From Tyzzerella sp. (GTDB taxonomy: Bacteria > Bacillota > Clostridia > Lachnospirales > Lachnospiraceae), in contig JAFTWA010000021.1 of the NCBI GenBank assembly GCA_017465565.1, positions 1 through 46,208 of the forward strand: DNA of 46,208 nucleotides. The letters run 5' to 3'. Positions within the stretch are counted from its first letter, which is position 1; each line of letters begins with the position of its first letter. Position numbers and translations under genes: made by a program. Shown here piece after piece: positions 25,434 through 34,223 of the stretch. The notes beneath the pieces were generated by a model. The model was not told the DNA's origin. It saw only the letters and a program-made list of their open reading frames with translations, and did not search any database.

Positions 25434-25681
25434 AAAAAGTAGTAACAATTTGCCGTGAAGAAGGACTAGAAGCGCGTCCAATTGCGATGCTGGTACAGAA
25501 AGCAAGTCAGTTTGCAAGTACAGTGTATGTTGAAGTAGGTGCGAAATCAGTGAATGCCAAAAGTATTATGGGAATGATGTCTTTGAATGTTACTAGTGGT
25601 GACGAGATTGTAATCGTGACAAACGGAGCAGACGAAGAAGCAGCAGCAAAAGAAATCGAAGCATACTTAACTGCGCAATAG
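25427..25681 (+). CDS. HPr-like protein with Glu15 replacing His15 (Crh-like)
   Basis: The 84-residue protein is an HPr fold. The active-site motif reads GLEARP, so residue 15 is Glu instead of the phosphorylated His of HPr. Ser46 in NAKSIMGMMSL, the HPr kinase target, is conserved. B. subtilis Crh likewise lacks His15 (it has Gln) and lies beside whiA. It probably cannot relay PTS phosphate but may act with CcpA once Ser46 is phosphorylated. It overlaps the whiA stop by 7 bases. Confidence 0.9.
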   Translation: MVKKVVTICREEGLEARPIAMLVQKASQFASTVYVEVGAKSVNAKSIMGMMSLNVTSGDEIVIVTNGADEEAAAKEIEAYLTAQ

Positions 25682-25694
25682 GAATGATTTGAAG

Positions 25695-25716
25695 GAGCAT
25701 AACTATATGCTCTTTT
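25695..25716 (+). terminator. Short terminator after the HPr-like gene
   Basis: GAGCATA and TATGCTC form a 7-bp stem with an ACTA loop, followed by four T. Confidence 0.6.
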
Positions 25717-25776
25717 CAATTTGCAGGGGGACTTCATTGCATTAAAACAAAAAAGTGATGGCAGGAGGTAACTGAA

Positions 25777-26682
25777 ATGAAAAGAATGCTATTTGTGTAC
25801 AACCCGAATGCGGGAAAAGGATTATTGAAAAGTAAATTGTCAGATGTTTTGGATATTTTTGTGAAGGCGAACTATGAGGTCGTTATTTATCCAACGCAGT
25901 GCTACCGGGATGCGTATCAAAAGGTTGTTCATATGGAAGATGGATATGACATCATTGTATGCAGTGGCGGTGACGGTACTTTGGATGAAGTGGTTACAGC
26001 GATGATGAGACGGCCGAGGAAGAGAAGGATTCCGATTGGATACATTCCAACAGGAACGACAAATGATTTTGCCAGCAGCCTTCATATTTCACGAGACATT
26101 TTAGAAGCGGCTGATGCGGCGGTTCATGGCAAAGCATTTGCGTGCGACACTGGAAGCTTCAATAACGACATTTTTGTATATGTTGCGGCGTTTGGTTTGT
26201 TTACGGATGTGTCTTACCAGACGGACCAGAAACTGAAAAATATCTTAGGACATTCTGCTTATGTACTGGAAGGCGTAAAGCGTTTGTCTAATATTCCTTC
26301 TTATCATATTAAAGTAACATATGGAGAAGAAGTGATTGAGGATGAATTTATGATTGGTATGGTTACAAACTCAAAGTCGGTTGCAGGTTTCCGTAATATT
26401 AAGGGAAAAGATGTAAAGTTCGACGATGGGGAATTTGAGGTAACCTTGATTAGAAGACCAAAGAGTCTGATTGAATTGCAGGAAATTATAGCTGCGCTGT
26501 TGATTGAAAGCTTTGACACAAAGTATATGTACGCTTTTAAAGCAAGCGAGATTGTTTTTGAATCAAAAGAAGAGATTCCATGGACGCTGGACGGTGAGTT
26601 CGGAGGACAACATGACAGAGTGGAGATCTTAAACAAAAAGCAGGCACTTGAGATTATGGTGCAGGATGAAGATGAGGAATAG
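25777..26682 (+). CDS. YegS/BmrU-type diacylglycerol/lipid kinase
   Basis: The 301-residue protein starts at ATG 25777, after AGGAGG. It begins with MLFVYNPNAGKGLLKSKL, holds the ATP-binding VCSGGDGTLDEVV (about residues 66-78) and IPTGTTNDFA. The C-terminal half has SVAGFRNIKGKDVKFDDGEFEV and ends with LDGEFGG. These are hallmarks of the diacylglycerol kinase catalytic family. The likely substrate is diacylglycerol, sphingosine or phosphatidylglycerol-type lipid, recycled in the membrane. The symporter gene follows 14 bases later. Confidence 0.92.
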   Translation: MKRMLFVYNPNAGKGLLKSKLSDVLDIFVKANYEVVIYPTQCYRDAYQKVVHMEDGYDIIVCSGGDGTLDEVVTAMMRRPRKRRIPIGYIPTGTTNDFASSLHISRDILEAADAAVHGKAFACDTGSFNNDIFVYVAAFGLFTDVSYQTDQKLKNILGHSAYVLEGVKRLSNIPSYHIKVTYGEEVIEDEFMIGMVTNSKSVAGFRNIKGKDVKFDDGEFEVTLIRRPKSLIELQEIIAALLIESFDTKYMYAFKASEIVFESKEEIPWTLDGEFGGQHDRVEILNKKQALEIMVQDEDEE

Positions 26683-26696
26683 GAGAAAAGTTATCA

Positions 26697-28064
26697 ATGG
26701 AAAAGAGAGAAAAATTTTCATCTAGACTGGGATTTATTCTGATCTCAGCCGGATGTGCAATTGGTTTGGGGAACGTATGGAGATTTCCTTATATCACGGG
26801 ACAATATGGCGGTGGATTTTTTGTATTATTTTATTTGTTTTTCTTACTTGCAATGGGGCTGCCGGTTGTAATTATGGAATTTGCAATGGGACGTGCAAGC
26901 CAGAAAAGTATGGCAAGGTCGTATGAGGTGCTAGAGCCTAAGGGTTCAAAATGGCATATTCATAAGTATTTTGCAATTGCTGGAAATTATCTTTTGATGA
27001 TGTTCTATACAACGGTAGGTGGATGGATGATTGCCTACTTTGTAAAGATGCTTAAAGGGGATTTCGTTGGGGCAGATTCTAATAAAATTGCCAGTATCTT
27101 TAGTGAACTCACAAGTAACCGCAACGAAATGATTTTGTGGATGCTTATTATTTGTATCATTGGTCTTGTAGTTTGTTCATTTGGTCTGGAAAAGGGTGTA
27201 GAAAAGATTACAAAACCAATGATGGTATGTTTGTTCGGAATTATGCTTGTATTAGTTGTCCGTGCTGTAACGCTTCCAAATGCAATGGAAGGTCTGGAAT
27301 TTTATTTAAAACCAGATATCTCTAAGATTCAGGAAGCTGGACTGGGCAATGTAATTTTTGCTGCAATGGGACAATCATTTTTTACTTTAAGTATTGGTAT
27401 CGGTGCGCTTTCGATTTTTGGAAGCTACATAGGAAAAGAGAGGTCTCTTCCAGGAGAAGCGCTCAGTGTTCTGATTCTTGATACATCGGTTGCAATTATG
27501 TCAGGACTTATTATCTTCCCAGCATGTTTTGCTTTCGGAATCAATCCGGGGGAAGGGCCGGGACTTGTATTTGTGACGCTTCCAAACGTATTCAATGAAA
27601 TGGCTGGAGGACGCCTCTGGGGAACACTTTTCTTTCTGTTTATGATATTTGCGGCTTTATCAACAGTGATAGCAGTATTCCAGAATATCATTGCATGCAC
27701 AAGAGAGCTTAGCGGCTGGTCACAGAAAAAAGCAACAGTTATTAATGGGATAGCACTCATCATATTAAGCTTCCCATGTATCCTTGGCATGACAGACTGG
27801 TCAAGCTTCCGGATTGCTGGAAAGAATATTATGGATTTGGAAGACTTTATTGTAAGTAATAATCTGCTTCCATTAGGTTCTGTGGTTTATATCTTATTCT
27901 GTACAACAAGATATGGATGGGGATGGGACAATTTCCGCAAGGAGGCTAATGCAGGACAGGGATTGAAGTTCCCTGCATCAAGGGCATATAAATTCTATCT
28001 GACATTTATTTTGCCATTGGTAATTCTTTATATTACAGTACAGGCATACATAACAATGGTTTAA
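26697..28064 (+). CDS. Neurotransmitter:sodium symporter (NSS) family transporter
   Basis: The 455-residue protein has about 11-12 membrane spans. The TM1 signature GFILISAGCAIGLGNVWRFPYITGQYGGG carries the Na+ and substrate-binding unwound region, and TM2 has LFYLFFLLAMGLPVVIMEFAMG. Bacterial NSS proteins (such as LeuT and MhsT) import amino acids with Na+, so it fits a host that also has a Na+-linked antiporter complex. ATG 26697 follows AGGAGAAAAG. It is probably cotranscribed with the lipid kinase gene. Confidence 0.94.
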   Translation: MEKREKFSSRLGFILISAGCAIGLGNVWRFPYITGQYGGGFFVLFYLFFLLAMGLPVVIMEFAMGRASQKSMARSYEVLEPKGSKWHIHKYFAIAGNYLLMMFYTTVGGWMIAYFVKMLKGDFVGADSNKIASIFSELTSNRNEMILWMLIICIIGLVVCSFGLEKGVEKITKPMMVCLFGIMLVLVVRAVTLPNAMEGLEFYLKPDISKIQEAGLGNVIFAAMGQSFFTLSIGIGALSIFGSYIGKERSLPGEALSVLILDTSVAIMSGLIIFPACFAFGINPGEGPGLVFVTLPNVFNEMAGGRLWGTLFFLFMIFAALSTVIAVFQNIIACTRELSGWSQKKATVINGIALIILSFPCILGMTDWSSFRIAGKNIMDLEDFIVSNNLLPLGSVVYILFCTTRYGWGWDNFRKEANAGQGLKFPASRAYKFYLTFILPLVILYITVQAYITMV

Positions 28065-28087
28065 TTTTAAAATCATTTAAGAAAAAA

Positions 28088-28124
28088 CTTGTATATTGTG
28101 GAAAAATGTTCTACAATATACAAG
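28088..28124. promoter_or_regulatory. tRNA-Glu promoter inside an inverted repeat
   Basis: A perfect 12-bp inverted repeat (CTTGTATATTGT at 28088, ACAATATACAAG at 28113) extends inward to ~17 bp with one G-T pair. It contains TTGTAT at 28089-28094 and TACAAT at 28112-28117 with 17-bp spacing. The same hairpin may end the symporter transcript, but no T run follows. Confidence 0.6.
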
Positions 28125-28127
28125 TAA

Positions 28128-28199
28128 GGCCCGTTGGTCAAGCGGTCAAGACGCTAGCCTCTCACGCTGGAATCAGGGGTTCGATTCCCCTACGGGTCA
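28128..28199 (+). tRNA. tRNA-Glu (anticodon CUC)
   Basis: The sequence folds as a cloverleaf: GGCCCGT pairs with ACGGGTC (one G-T pair). Stem CTAGC/GCTGG bears the loop CTCTCAC, with anticodon CTC at 28161-28163. TTCGATT forms the T loop and A is the discriminator. No CCA is encoded. It decodes GAG. Confidence 0.95.
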
Positions 28200-28201
28200 T
28201 T

Positions 28202-28231
28202 AATAAGGATGGAGTAGTTATCATTCTTATT
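28202..28231 (+). terminator. Possible terminator after tRNA-Glu
   Basis: AATAAGGATG (28202-28211) pairs with CATTCTTATT (28222-28231), 10 bp with one G-T pair; only a short T stretch follows, so it may be leaky and let transcription run into the aldolase gene. Confidence 0.5.
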
Positions 28232-28273
28232 TCATGAAATTACATAATTTATTAAAATTCGGAGGTAACGAAT

Positions 28274-29137
28274 ATGTTAGTATCAGCAAAAGAAATGCTT
28301 CAAAAAGCAAAAGCAGGTCATTATGCAGTAGGTCAATTCAATATCAACAACTTAGAATGGACAAAAGCCATCTTACTTACAGCACAAGAAAATAACTCAC
28401 CAGTAATTCTTGGTGTATCAGAAGGTGCTGGAAAATATATGTGTGGTTACAAGACAATTGTAGGTATGGTTAACGGAATGTTAGAAGAACTTAACATTAC
28501 AGTTCCAGTAGCAATTCACTTAGACCACGGCAGCTACGATGGATGTATGAAATGTATCGAAGCAGGATTCTCTTCAATCATGTTCGATGGTTCACACTAC
28601 CCAATCGAAGAAAACGTTGCAAAAACAAGAGAATTAGTTGCAATCTGTGCAGAAAAAGGAATGTCTTTGGAAGCAGAAGTTGGAGCAATCGGTGGAGAAG
28701 AAGACGGTGTTGTAGGCAAAGGAGAATGTGCAGACCCTAACGAATGTAAAGCAATCGCTGACTTAGGTGTAGACATGTTAGCAGCAGGTATCGGTAACAT
28801 CCACGGAAAATACCCAGAAAACTGGGCAGGATTAAGCTTCGAAACATTAGATGCTATTCAAGCATTGACAGGAGATATGCCATTAGTTCTTCACGGTGGT
28901 TCAGGTATTCCAGAAGATATGATTAAGAAAGCTATCGATTTAGGTGTTGCTAAAATCAACGTTAACACAGAATGTCAATTAGCATTTGCAGCAGCAACTC
29001 GTGAATACATCGAAGCTGGCAAAGATTTACAGGGCAAAGGATTTGACCCACGTAAATTATTAGCTCCAGGTGTTGAAGCAATCAAAGCAACTGTAAAAGA
29101 AAAAATGGAATTATTCGGTTCTATTAATAAAGCTTAA
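28274..29137 (+). CDS. fba: Class II fructose-1,6-bisphosphate aldolase
   Basis: The 287-residue protein starts at ATG 28274, after GGAGGTAA. It has AIHLDHGSYDGCMK (catalytic Asp and zinc His), EAEVGAIGGEEDG, GNIHGKYP and LHGGSGIPEDMIKKA, then KINVNTEC. These are class II aldolase landmarks. It splits fructose-1,6-bisphosphate into triose phosphates in glycolysis. Codon choice is strongly biased, as in tuf, suggesting high expression. Confidence 0.97.
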   Translation: MLVSAKEMLQKAKAGHYAVGQFNINNLEWTKAILLTAQENNSPVILGVSEGAGKYMCGYKTIVGMVNGMLEELNITVPVAIHLDHGSYDGCMKCIEAGFSSIMFDGSHYPIEENVAKTRELVAICAEKGMSLEAEVGAIGGEEDGVVGKGECADPNECKAIADLGVDMLAAGIGNIHGKYPENWAGLSFETLDAIQALTGDMPLVLHGGSGIPEDMIKKAIDLGVAKINVNTECQLAFAAATREYIEAGKDLQGKGFDPRKLLAPGVEAIKATVKEKMELFGSINKA

Positions 29138-29160
29138 TAAGAGTAACTACTCAATACACA

Positions 29161-29192
29161 AGTGGCGGGGAATTTTTCCTGCCACTTTTTGT
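29161..29192 (+). terminator. Terminator after fba
   Basis: AGTGGC pairs with GCCACT around GGGGAA/TTCC inner pairing and is followed by five T. Confidence 0.85.
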
Positions 29193-29277
29193 ATTCTACT
29201 TGAATGCGCTTGCATTTTGGGGGAAATTAGAGTATTTTATAAGAGAATATTTACGAAAATCGTGAAAGGATGGAAGT

Positions 29278-31401
29278 ATGAGCGAAATAATGAATGTAGC
29301 AAATATTTTTGGTGAAAATGTATTCAACGATTCTGTTATGCAGGAACGTTTACCTAAAAAAGTATATAAAGAGTTAAAACGCACAATCCAAGAAGGAAAA
29401 GAATTAGAGCCTTCTATTGCAGACGTAGTGGCACATGAAATGAAGGAATGGGCAATTGAAAAAGGTGCGACACATTATTCTCACTGGTTCCAGCCTCTTA
29501 CTGGTGCAACAGCAGAAAAGCATGATGCTTTTATTTCGGCACCGAAAAGCGATGGGAAAGTTTTGATGGAATTTTCGGGAAAGGCACTTATTAAAGGAGA
29601 ATCCGATGCTTCTTCATTTCCTTCAGGCGGCCTCCGTGCAACCTTTGAAGCGAGAGGATATACTGCATGGGATTGTACTTCGCCGGCATTTATTAAAAAA
29701 GATGCAACGGGTGAGGGTGCTATTCTTTACATTCCAACAGCATTTTGTTCTTACACAGGAGAGGCTTTAGACCAAAAGACACCGCTTCTTCGTTCTATGG
29801 AGGCGATTAATAAACAGACTCTCCGTTTGATTCGTTTATTTGGAAATACAACTGCACAAAAAGTTACTCCATCTGTAGGAGCAGAGCAGGAATACTTTTT
29901 GGTAGACAGAGAAAAATACTTGAAGAGAAAAGACCTTGTATTTACAGGCCGTACTTTATTTGGTGCGATGCCTCCGAAGGGTCAGGAATTAGATGACCAT
30001 TACTTTGGCGCAATCCGTGAACGTATTGCACTCTTTATGAAAGATGTAAACGAAGAATTATGGAAGCTGGGCGTATCTGCGAAGACACAGCACAATGAGG
30101 CTGCTCCGGCACAGCACGAGTTGGCTCCAATTTATGCACAATGCAATGTTGCTGTAGACCATAACCAATTGGTGATGGAGACACTAAAGCAGGTAGCGTA
30201 TCGCCACAACTTACATTGTCTTCTTCATGAAAAGCCATTTGCAGGTGTAAATGGTTCTGGTAAGCACAATAACTGGTCGCTTACAACAGATGATGGAGTG
30301 AATCTTTTAGACCCAGGGAAGACACCGCATGAAAATATTCAATTTCTTTTGATTTTGGCATGTGTACTTCGTGCGGTAGACAGACACGCAGAGCTTCTTA
30401 GAGAGTCGGCGGCAGACGTTGGAAACGACCACAGACTTGGTGCAAATGAAGCGCCGCCTGCAATTATTTCTGTATATCTTGGAGCGCAGCTGGAGGATGT
30501 GCTTTCACAGCTCATTAGTACAGGTTCTGCAACACACAGTATCAAGAGAGAAAGGTTAGAAACGGGTGTAAATACACTTCCAGACTTTGCAAAAGATGCT
30601 ACCGACAGAAATAGAACAGCTCCACTTGCATTTACAGGAAATAAATTTGAATTCCGTATGGTTGGTTCAAGAGACTCCGTTGCGGCATCAACGATTGTAT
30701 TAAATACGATTGTTGCAGAATCATTTGCGGATGCATGTGATTATCTGGAAGCCCAGGAAGATTTCTCAATGGGTGTACATGATTTGATTAAGAAGTATGC
30801 TTCCGAACATCAAAGAATCGTATTCAGTGGAAATGGATATTCAAAAGAATGGGTAAAAGAAGCAGAAAGAAGAGGCTTGCCAAACATTGCAACGATGGTA
30901 GAAGCTATTCCATATCTGGTGACAGACAAGACGGTAGAGCTTTTCGAAAGATTTGGCGTATTTACAAGAGCGGAATTAGAATCCCGTGCGGAAATCCAGT
31001 ATGAGACATATGCAAAGGTAATCAATATTGAATCACGTTCTATGATTGATATTGCAAGTAAGCATATTATTCCAGCAGTAATCAAGTATATCACTTCCCT
31101 TGCTACATCGATTAATCAGGTGAAAGAAGCTTGTGACGTGGTGGATGTGAGTGTACAGACAGAATTATTACAAGAATCATCAAACTTATTGGCAGATACA
31201 AGAAAGGCGCTTAAGGAATTAATCGAACTTACCGAGCAGGCTTCTTCCATGAAACGCGGAAAAGAGCAGGCAGAATTCTACCAGAAAGAGGTAGTTCCAG
31301 TAATGCAGGCTCTCAGAACGGCAGTTGATAAACTGGAGATGATTGTTAATAAGGAAATGTGGCCAATGCCATCTTATGGTGATTTGCTATTCGAGGTGTA
31401 A
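29278..31401 (+). CDS. glnN: Glutamine synthetase type III
   Basis: The 707-residue protein is much longer than GlnA and matches the GSIII family: [29 protein letters not shown] near the start, [13 protein letters not shown], and [18 protein letters not shown] (ATP and metal sites). [13 protein letters not shown] and [16 protein letters not shown] follow. It forms glutamine from glutamate, ammonia and ATP in nitrogen assimilation. ATG 29278 follows AAAGGATGG. A possible promoter is TTGCAT (29210) and TATTTT (29233). Confidence 0.96.
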   Translation: MSEIMNVANIFGENVFNDSVMQERLPKKVYKELKRTIQEGKELEPSIADVVAHEMKEWAIEKGATHYSHWFQPLTGATAEKHDAFISAPKSDGKVLMEFSGKALIKGESDASSFPSGGLRATFEARGYTAWDCTSPAFIKKDATGEGAILYIPTAFCSYTGEALDQKTPLLRSMEAINKQTLRLIRLFGNTTAQKVTPSVGAEQEYFLVDREKYLKRKDLVFTGRTLFGAMPPKGQELDDHYFGAIRERIALFMKDVNEELWKLGVSAKTQHNEAAPAQHELAPIYAQCNVAVDHNQLVMETLKQVAYRHNLHCLLHEKPFAGVNGSGKHNNWSLTTDDGVNLLDPGKTPHENIQFLLILACVLRAVDRHAELLRESAADVGNDHRLGANEAPPAIISVYLGAQLEDVLSQLISTGSATHSIKRERLETGVNTLPDFAKDATDRNRTAPLAFTGNKFEFRMVGSRDSVAASTIVLNTIVAESFADACDYLEAQEDFSMGVHDLIKKYASEHQRIVFSGNGYSKEWVKEAERRGLPNIATMVEAIPYLVTDKTVELFERFGVFTRAELESRAEIQYETYAKVINIESRSMIDIASKHIIPAVIKYITSLATSINQVKEACDVVDVSVQTELLQESSNLLADTRKALKELIELTEQASSMKRGKEQAEFYQKEVVPVMQALRTAVDKLEMIVNKEMWPMPSYGDLLFEV

Positions 31402-31404
31402 GGA

Positions 31405-31839
31405 ATGAATCGTAGAGAATTTTTATCACAATTAAAAAGTGCACTGGAAAATAAATTGAGTGCGGAACAGATAAAAAAGAATGTGGATTATTATGACGCA
31501 TATATTGATGATGAAGTGGGAAAAGGTCAATCGGAAGAGGATGTGATTGCATCGCTTGGAGACCCATGGGCAATTGCGAAGACGATTCTTATCTCATCAG
31601 AGATGGGCGGTAAGGAATATTATTCCTATTCGGAAGAGGCAGTAAAGGATGTCAGCAGTCATAATGCAAAGAAAATAACACAGAATAATGAGTGGAATAA
31701 AATACTTGCGATTATCGTGATAGTGGCAATTGCACTTGTCGTGTTATCGGTAATATTTGGGCTGCTCGCCTTTGTAATTCGATTTGCAGTTCCAATTTTG
31801 GTGATTGTATTGGTCATTCGATTCTTACGTAAAAAATAA
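31405..31839 (+). CDS. DUF1700 family membrane protein
   Basis: The 144-residue protein begins with MNRREFLSQLKSALENKL, a HAAS-type signalling helix, then YYDAYIDDEVGKGQSEEDVIASLGDPW, the DUF1700 motif. Two hydrophobic segments follow (LAIIVIVAIALVVLSVIFGLL and FVIRFAVPILVIVLVIRFL). ATG 31405 lies three bases after the glnN stop. DUF1700 proteins usually pair with PadR-type regulators; no such partner is next to it here. Function unknown. Confidence 0.85.
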   Translation: MNRREFLSQLKSALENKLSAEQIKKNVDYYDAYIDDEVGKGQSEEDVIASLGDPWAIAKTILISSEMGGKEYYSYSEEAVKDVSSHNAKKITQNNEWNKILAIIVIVAIALVVLSVIFGLLAFVIRFAVPILVIVLVIRFLRKK

Positions 31840-31866
31840 CGATTGGAAAAATCTTTATTTAGATTA

Positions 31867-31896
31867 TTGACAAATCTATTCTGCAAATGCTATTAT
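31867..31896 (+). promoter_or_regulatory. Promoter of the PTS operon
   Basis: TTGACA at 31867-31872 and TATTAT at 31891-31896 with 18-bp spacing, followed by the RNA antiterminator target. Confidence 0.75.
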
Positions 31897-31910
31897 TTAT
31901 AGCGGATATA

Positions 31911-31950
31911 GTATGTTACTTATTAAGAAATGATGAGGCATTAACTATAC
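31911..31950 (+). ncRNA. GlcT/LicT-type ribonucleic antiterminator (RAT)
   Basis: The stem uses GTAT-GTTA on the 5' side and TTAACTATAC on the 3' side, with TGTTACT and AGGCAT flanking the loop, the pattern of PtsG-type RATs. It would be stabilised by the antiterminator encoded at 34224. Its 3' end overlaps the terminator stem. Confidence 0.75.
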
Positions 31951-31997
31951 ATAAATATTTTGGGATGTTTATGTGTATTAGTGTCTCTTTTTTTACT
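31944..31997 (+). terminator. Leader terminator overlapping the RAT
   Basis: ACTA-TACA-TAAA pairs with TTTA-TGTA-TAGT segments (with small bulges), followed by a T run at 31987-31994. The first strand (ACTATAC, 31944-31950) is shared with the RAT, so the two folds exclude each other. Confidence 0.75.
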
Positions 31998-32062
31998 TTA
32001 TTACACCTTTAACGATGCACGTACATCCTGCAATAACATATATAGAAAAGGAGAAAAAAGAA

Positions 32063-34204
32063 ATGAAAGACAAAATTTTTGGTGTACTTCAACGTGTGGG
32101 AAGATCTTTTATGCTTCCTATCGCAATCCTCCCAGTAGCAGGACTTTTGCTTGGAATCGGAGGATCATTTTCAAATGCGACAATGCTTGAGACTTATGGT
32201 CTCCTCGGTATTGCAGGGCCTGGAACGATACTCAATGCTATTTTTCAGGTTATGAGCCAAGCAGGTGACATTGTGTTTGCAAACCTTCCTATTATCTTCG
32301 CAATGGGCGTTGCAATTGGTATGGCTAAAAAGGAAAAAGAAGTTGCAGCCCTTTCGGCAGCAATTGCATTTTTTATTATGCATGCTTCTATTGGTGCGTT
32401 GATTACAATCAATGGCGGTGCTGAAACTATGTTAAGCGGTGCTACTGCTTCTGTATGTGGAATCACATCTCTTCAAATGGGTGTGTTTGGCGGTATCGTA
32501 GTAGGTCTCGGTGTTGCGGCGCTTCACAACAAATTCTACAAAATCCAACTTCCACAAGTATTATCATTCTTTGGCGGAACGAGATTTGTGCCGATTGTTT
32601 GTTCGGTTGTTTACGTAGGTGTAGGTATTTTAATGTACTTTATCTGGCCTGTAATCCAGACTGGAATCTATGCAGTGGGTGATGTTGTTTTAAACTCGGG
32701 ATATTTTGGAACATGGGTATATGGCCTTATGGAACGTCTTTTGATTCCATTTGGTTTACATCATGTATTCTACTTACCATTTTGGCAAACAGGTTTAGGT
32801 GGAACATTAGAGGTTGGCGGTGTAATCGTAGAAGGTGCACAGAACATTTTCTTCGCACAGCTTGCTGAACCTACAACAAGCCAATTTGCTGTATCTGCAA
32901 CAAGATTTATGTCGGGCAAGTTTCCACTTATGATTTTCGGGCTTCCTGGAGCGGCACTGGCTATGTATAAGGTTGCAAAACCAGAAAAGCAAAAAGAAGT
33001 TGGTGGTCTTTTACTTTCGGCAGCATTAACATCAATGCTCACAGGTATTACAGAGCCTCTTGAATTTACATTCTTATTTGTAGCACCATTACTTTATGGT
33101 ATTCACTGTGTGTTTGCAGGTCTTGCTTACATGTTGATGCATGCATTTGAAGTGGGTGTAGGTATGACATTCTCGGGTGGACTAATCGACTTATCATTAT
33201 TCGGTATCCTGCAGGGAAATGCGAAAACAAACTGGATTTGGGTTGTAATAGTAGGTATTGCTTACTTTGTCGTATACTATTTATTATTTAAGTTTTTAAT
33301 CGTTAAAATGGATTTAAAAACACCTGGACGAGATGATAATGAAGAAGTAAAATTATATAGAAGAAGTGATGTGGATGCCCGCAAAAATGCTGGAAACGAT
33401 AATGAGGTTGATGCAGCTGTGGACTCACTCTCGCAGGCTATTTGTAATGGACTTGGCGGAAAGAAAAATATCTCTGATGTAGATTGTTGTGCAACAAGAC
33501 TTCGCTGTACTGTTTTTAAGGCAGAATTGGTAAATGATGAGTTGCTTAAAGCGACTGGTGCGTCTGGTGTCGTGCACAAAGGAAATGGTGTTCAGATTAT
33601 TTATGGCCCACGAGTAACTGTAATAAAATCTAATTTGGAAGATTACCTGGAGGCTGCTCCAAATGAAGAATATGTTTCACAAGCTAATGAGTGTGAAAGC
33701 GTAGTTGAAAAGGGAACAGAGGAAAAAGAAGCGAAACTTGTAAAAACGGTGATTATTTCAAGTCCAATCACAGGCGAGGCGGCAGACATTTCTACCGCAC
33801 CAGACGAGGCATTTGCAGGGCGAATGATGGGAGACGGTGCTGTGGTTACTCCAACAGATAACGTTGTAAGAGCACCCGAAGATGGAGAGGTATGTTTCGT
33901 ATTCGAAACAAAACATGCAATTGGTTTCTTGACAGAATCAGGAATCAGTCTTTTAATTCATGTTGGCATTGATACTGTAAAATTGAATGGACAAGGATTC
34001 AAAGTATTTGTTGAAAATGGTCAGAAAGTGAAAAAGGGAGAACCTATGCTTGAACTTGACCTCGATTACTTAAAAGCAAATGCTCCTTCACTTGCAACAC
34101 CAATACTTTGTACAGAATTAGCGGACAATCAAAAAGTTAGACTTCTTAGCGAAGGAACTCTCTCAGCAGGCACTGCGCTTTTTGCGGTAGATTTCTTTGA
34201 ATAA
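32063..34204 (+). CDS. PTS glucose-family EIICBA permease
   Basis: The 713-residue protein starts at ATG 32063 (AAAAGGAG nine bases upstream). EIIC, with about ten spans, occupies ~1-420. EIIB (~455-530) has active-site Cys476 in the DVDCCATRLRC motif. EIIA (~570-710) has active-site His633 in LLIHVGIDTVKL. The order C-B-A and the motifs match the glucose/N-acetylglucosamine branch. It imports and phosphorylates a hexose, with the following antiterminator gene regulating it. It is likely the glucose permease (PtsG) but GlcNAc is possible. Confidence 0.92.
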   Translation: MKDKIFGVLQRVGRSFMLPIAILPVAGLLLGIGGSFSNATMLETYGLLGIAGPGTILNAIFQVMSQAGDIVFANLPIIFAMGVAIGMAKKEKEVAALSAAIAFFIMHASIGALITINGGAETMLSGATASVCGITSLQMGVFGGIVVGLGVAALHNKFYKIQLPQVLSFFGGTRFVPIVCSVVYVGVGILMYFIWPVIQTGIYAVGDVVLNSGYFGTWVYGLMERLLIPFGLHHVFYLPFWQTGLGGTLEVGGVIVEGAQNIFFAQLAEPTTSQFAVSATRFMSGKFPLMIFGLPGAALAMYKVAKPEKQKEVGGLLLSAALTSMLTGITEPLEFTFLFVAPLLYGIHCVFAGLAYMLMHAFEVGVGMTFSGGLIDLSLFGILQGNAKTNWIWVVIVGIAYFVVYYLLFKFLIVKMDLKTPGRDDNEEVKLYRRSDVDARKNAGNDNEVDAAVDSLSQAICNGLGGKKNISDVDCCATRLRCTVFKAELVNDELLKATGASGVVHKGNGVQIIYGPRVTVIKSNLEDYLEAAPNEEYVSQANECESVVEKGTEEKEAKLVKTVIISSPITGEAADISTAPDEAFAGRMMGDGAVVTPTDNVVRAPEDGEVCFVFETKHAIGFLTESGISLLIHVGIDTVKLNGQGFKVFVENGQKVKKGEPMLELDLDYLKANAPSLATPILCTELADNQKVRLLSEGTLSAGTALFAVDFFE

Positions 34205-34223
34205 ATAAAGATGGGGAAAAGTT

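Noticed and set aside
32015-32062. Upstream in-frame start for the PTS permease
   Set aside because: It would include the ribosome site AAAAGGAG at 32046; ATG 32063 has correct spacing.
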